Shown: positions 61,458 through 64,000 of the stretch, one piece after another | Numbering within the stretch: the stretch's first letter is position 1 | How the letters are laid out: each line of letters starts with the position of its first letter | Origin: Deinococcus depolymerans | GTDB taxonomy: Bacteria > Deinococcota > Deinococci > Deinococcales > Deinococcaceae | Reading direction: 5' to 3' | DNA: 64,000 nt | Assembly: GCF_039522025.1 (NCBI RefSeq) | Contig: NZ_BAAADB010000003.1 | Location: 320,200-384,199, forward strand | Notes under the pieces: generated by a model | Told to the model about the DNA's origin: nothing | The model's database searches: none | What the model saw: the letters and a program-made list of their open reading frames with translations, nothing else | Position numbers and translations under genes: made by a program

Positions 61458-62189
61458 ATGCCGGAGGACACCCAGAACACACCCGCCAACAGCACCTCAC
61501 GCCGCCAGTTCATGGGATACGCCGCACTGTTCGGTGGAGGCATGACGCTGGTCTCCTGCGGGGTCACCTTCCCGGACCTTACCGCCGCCGAGAAACAGGA
61601 CATCGACATCCTGAACTACGCGCTGACCCTGGAGTACCTCGAAGCCGAGTTCTACGCGGCCTTCGACACCGGGGCCTACGCCAGCAAACTGCTGAACCCC
61701 CGCGCCAAGGAGTACGCCAAGGAACTCGCGGCGCACGAGGCCTCTCACGTGCAGGCGCTGATCCAGACCATCCGCGACATCCGCGGCACCCCGGTCGCCA
61801 AGCCCACCTTCGATTTCAGCCCCCTGATCGGCAGCGCCACCGTGAACGACGAGCTGTTCCTGCAGCTGGCCGCCACCCTCGAGCCCATCGGCGTGCGCGC
61901 CTACCTCGGGCAGGTCGCGCGTCTCAGCAACCCCCAGCTGATCGCCGCGGCCGCCGCCATTCACGCCGTCGAAGCCGACCACGTCTCCGGTGTGCAGGAA
62001 CTCCGCGTCAAGCTGGGCTTCAACCGCGCCCCCGAACGGCAGACCGACATCGCCCCGCAGAGCGCCGCCAAGCCCACCAGCACCAGTGCCGCCGACTTCG
62101 ACGCGAACTACTCGCCGACGCCCACGGCGTTCTGGAAGCCCCTGACCATGGCGGAAGTCCTCGCGATCGTCAAGCCCGTCATCAAGTAA
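61458..62189 (+). CDS. Tat-exported Ferritin_2 (desiccation-related type) lipoprotein
   Basis: 243 aa. Tat motif S-R15-R16-Q-F-M-G then a hydrophobic stretch and lipobox LVSC (Cys 34): an exported lipoprotein. The four-helix ferritin-like domain (about 48-200) has LNYALTLEYLEAEFYAAF, ELAAHEASHVQALI, LAATLEPIGVRAYLGQ and HAVEADHVSGVQELR, with E and E-x-x-H residues placed for a di-metal site. Ferritin_2 includes the plant desiccation protein pcC13-62. GGGAGG lies 5 nt before ATG 61458. It is followed 28 bp later by a paralog. The 210-bp upstream gap shows no clear -10/-35 pair. Confidence 0.88.
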   Translation: MPEDTQNTPANSTSRRQFMGYAALFGGGMTLVSCGVTFPDLTAAEKQDIDILNYALTLEYLEAEFYAAFDTGAYASKLLNPRAKEYAKELAAHEASHVQALIQTIRDIRGTPVAKPTFDFSPLIGSATVNDELFLQLAATLEPIGVRAYLGQVARLSNPQLIAAAAAIHAVEADHVSGVQELRVKLGFNRAPERQTDIAPQSAAKPTSTSAADFDANYSPTPTAFWKPLTMAEVLAIVKPVIK

Positions 62190-62217
62190 AGCGGCCCCGC
62201 ACGGAAAGGAGACCACC

Positions 62218-62937
62218 ATGACCACACCCAACCGCCGTTCCTTCCTGAAATTCGCCGGTGCCAGCGCCGGAGCCCTGACCCTGGGCGGCCTGAGCCTGCC
62301 CGCGCTGGCCGCCACCAGCGTCAGCACCAAGAGCGCCGCGCAGGACCTGACCATCCTGAACTACGCCCTGACCCTGGAGTACCTGGAAGCCGAGTTCTAC
62401 ACCGCCTTCTCCAGCGGAGCGCTGGCCGGCAAGCTCACGGACGCCCGCGTCAAGTCCTACGCACGCCAGCTGGCAGCGCACGAGGTCGCGCACGTGGACG
62501 CCCTCAAGCAGACCATCACCAGCCTCGGCGGGACCCCGGTCGCCAAACCCACCTTCGACTTCAGCCCCCTGATCGGGGACGGCAGCACCCAGAACGACCG
62601 CTCGTTCCTGCAGCTCGCCGCCACCCTCGAACCGGTCGGCGTGCGCGCCTACCTGGGCCAGGCGGACAAACTCATGAACGGCGCGGTCCTGACGGCCGCC
62701 GCCAGCATCCTGGCAGTCGAGGCCAACCACGCCAGCGGCATCCAGGAACTCCGGACGCAGATGGGCTTCAACACCAAACCCACCCGCCAGACCGGCCGCG
62801 CCCCGCAGAGTGACGCGAAACCCAGCAGCACCAGCGTCGCGGACTTCGACGCGGACTTCTCGCCCACGCCCACGGACTTCTGGGTCCCGCTGAGCATGGA
62901 CGAGGTCCTGGCGATCGTCAAACCGTTGATCAAGTAA
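62218..62937 (+). CDS. Tat-exported Ferritin_2 (desiccation-related type) protein, paralog
   Basis: 239 aa. Tat signal N-R6-R7-S-F-L-K, hydrophobic region, cleavage near ALA-ATS (about 34); no lipobox, so it is soluble in the periplasm, unlike its neighbour. The domain is clearly duplicated from the first copy: LNYALTLEYLEAEFYTAF, QLAAHEVAHVDAL, GTPVAKPTFDFSPLIG, LEPVGVRAYLGQ, AVEANHASGIQELR. AAAGGAG lies 6-7 nt before ATG 62218. Stop TAA (62935-62937) is the left target duplication of an element. The pair gives one membrane-bound and one free form. Confidence 0.88.
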   Translation: MTTPNRRSFLKFAGASAGALTLGGLSLPALAATSVSTKSAAQDLTILNYALTLEYLEAEFYTAFSSGALAGKLTDARVKSYARQLAAHEVAHVDALKQTITSLGGTPVAKPTFDFSPLIGDGSTQNDRSFLQLAATLEPVGVRAYLGQADKLMNGAVLTAAASILAVEANHASGIQELRTQMGFNTKPTRQTGRAPQSDAKPSSTSVADFDADFSPTPTDFWVPLSMDEVLAIVKPLIK

Positions 62938-63070
62938 TACGGATTCCGTTTGTTTCGCCGACAATCCGGAACTCCACCGGATTGCCGACTCCACGTCCGG
63001 AACCCGCCAAGCTCCCACTCGCTTCGCCCGGACCCAGCGGGCTTTGCAGCCCATTCAATCGGAGTCCGTA
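62938..63070 (-). repeat. TNA-target mobile element, 133-bp subtype, inverted
   Basis: Ends TACGGA and TCCGTA, TAA direct repeats at 62935-62937 and 63071-63073. The left duplication is the stop codon of the second ferritin-like gene. Same 22-bp internal deletion as the copy at 13266. Confidence 0.92.
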
Positions 63071-63078
63071 TAAGGCCC

Positions 63079-63097
63079 GGTCAGGGCCAGCCTGACC
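63079..63097 (+). terminator. Small hairpin before tatA
   Basis: 7-bp stem ggtcagg/cctgacc with a 5-nt loop. No T-run; possibly a terminator or processing site between the ferritin-like genes and tatA. Confidence 0.4.
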
Positions 63098-63169
63098 CCC
63101 CCCGGGTGCAGAGGGGACGGGACGCCAGCGTCCCTCCCCCGGCCCCACCCCTGAACGAAGGAGAACCCC

Positions 63170-63430
63170 ATGCCCAACATCGGCGCCCCTGAACTGATTG
63201 TGATCCTGCTTGTCGCCCTGGTCGTCTTCGGACCGCGCAAACTCCCGGAACTCGGCAAGAGCCTCGGGCACGGCCTGCGCGAATTCCGGAAGAGCACCCA
63301 GGGCCTCAAGGACAGCATGAACATCGACGCGCCTGCCCCGCAGGTAACCCAGCCCGCACCGGTCGCGGTCGCGGCGGCCGTGCCCGCGTCGGCCGCCGTG
63401 CCGGCCACCAGCGTCACCCCGCAGGCCTGA
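63170..63430 (+). CDS. tatA: Sec-independent translocase subunit TatA/TatE
   Basis: 86 aa. Short N-terminus, one membrane helix ([14 protein letters not shown], about 7-20), the invariant F-G-P hinge ([16 protein letters not shown]), an amphipathic helix (about 24-45) and a polar Pro/Ala-rich tail. TatA forms the pore for folded Tat cargo. GAAGGAGA lies before ATG 63170. It lies just after two genes for Tat-signal proteins, a direct functional link; tatC is not in the window. Confidence 0.95.
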   Translation: MPNIGAPELIVILLVALVVFGPRKLPELGKSLGHGLREFRKSTQGLKDSMNIDAPAPQVTQPAPVAVAAAVPASAAVPATSVTPQA

Positions 63431-63508
63431 CGGAAGAACACCACGGCGCGAAGGGGGTATTTCAGACCAACCGCCTCCCGGCCCGCCTGATAGGCTGACC
63501 AGCAACCC

Positions 63509-64000
63509 ATGAGCCTGCCTTCCCTTCATCCAGACCTGCCCGACGAGGCCCTCATCCAGTCGATGGCCCAGGGCCGCGAGGACGCCCTGCAGGAACTGCA
63601 CCGCCGCTACGCACGGCTGCTGTACTCGCTGGGGCACCGCATGCTCCGTCAGACCGACGACGTGGAAAGCTGCGTGCAGGACGCCTTCATGAACGCCTGG
63701 CGGCACGCCGCCCGCTTCGACGCGCAGCGCGCCAGCGCCAAGACCTGGCTGGTCAGCATCGCCCACCACCGCTTCTTGCAGGAACTCCGCGACCGGCCCG
63801 ACACCAACCTGGAAATCGAGGACTGGGACGCCCCCACCACCGCCGCCGATCCCGCCGACCGCATTCTGGCCGAACGCGCCGTGCAGGGCCTCGAAGGGCC
63901 GCACCGGGAACTGGTCGAACTCGCGTACTACCGCGGCTACTCGCACAGCGAACTCGCGATCATCACGGGCCTTCCCGTCGGTACGGTAAAGTCTCGGTTG
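63509..64000 (+). CDS. ECF-family sigma factor (3' end outside window)
   Basis: 164 codons visible, frame open to the window end. Region 2: ALQELHRRYARLLYSLGHRML and VQDAFMNAWRHAARFD, with a TWLVSIAHHRF 2.4-like segment (about 22-95). Linker about 96-120. Region 4: LEGPHRELVELAYYRGYSHSELAIITGLPVGTVKSRL (about 128-164), the helix-turn-helix that reads -35 boxes. TAGGCT (63491-63496) precedes ATG 63509 by 12 nt. ECF factors are usually followed by an anti-sigma gene; that would lie just past the window. Confidence 0.92.
   Translation, partial: MSLPSLHPDLPDEALIQSMAQGREDALQELHRRYARLLYSLGHRMLRQTDDVESCVQDAFMNAWRHAARFDAQRASAKTWLVSIAHHRFLQELRDRPDTNLEIEDWDAPTTAADPADRILAERAVQGLEGPHRELVELAYYRGYSHSELAIITGLPVGTVKSRL

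Overview
This is a GC-rich chromosomal segment from a Deinococcus-type bacterium. The evidence is a linked phytoene desaturase/synthase pair, a LysJ-type aminotransferase, tandem Ferritin_2 (desiccation-related) proteins, TamB- and LptA-like envelope proteins, and about nineteen genes in which a TANNNT -10 box ends 6-9 nt before the start codon. That last pattern is the leaderless-mRNA arrangement known from Deinococcus deserti. I see no rRNA, tRNA, CRISPR array, transposase or phage block.

Layout. 1-13 kb: the end of an ABC-F ATPase, a small unknown protein, a 9.9-kb tamB-like gene, acylphosphatase, an OsmC-type peroxidase and a lipase-like hydrolase. 13-20 kb: an astacin-like lipoprotein protease, crtI-crtB-methyltransferase, two envelope/stress proteins and a Fur-family regulator. 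20-23 kb: a SAM riboswitch driving metY-metX. 23-36 kb: a glycosyltransferase overlapping folD, a TetR regulator, proB, transporters, pyrF, a DUF1028 protein, an Rrf2 regulator, an LptA-like protein, an amidase, malQ and a cobalamin adenosyltransferase. 36.5-44 kb: two operons that diverge from one 18-bp gap. Leftward run a MocR regulator, two small lipoproteins, a glutathionylspermidine-synthase-like ATP-grasp ligase and a K+ channel. Rightward run GNAT, DJ-1/PfpI, an FMN split-barrel protein, a small DUF1579-like protein and an EamA exporter. 44-56 kb: lysJ, a VanW protein, ilvBN-ilvC, a DUF11 repeat protein and leuA. 56-64 kb: a gene remnant, a phosphoesterase that appears to start at CTG, a META-domain protein, a DEAD-box helicase, rluD, two Tat-exported ferritin-like proteins, tatA and the start of an ECF sigma factor.

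Three things stand out. (1) A family of non-coding mobile elements (full forms 155/133 bp, one 50-bp mini form) with TACGGA...TCCGTA ends and 3-bp TNA target duplications. In seven cases the duplicated triplet is the stop codon of a gene, and the two internal hairpins vary with compensating base changes. (2) Two transcription attenuators, before ilvB and leuA, whose Ile/Val/Leu-rich leader peptides look leaderless. (3) A five-gene YgiB/YgiC-like cassette in which both lipoproteins carry a V-S-R-G-G-F motif and end in Gly-Gly, next to an ATP-grasp ligase whose family joins amines to a glycine carboxylate.
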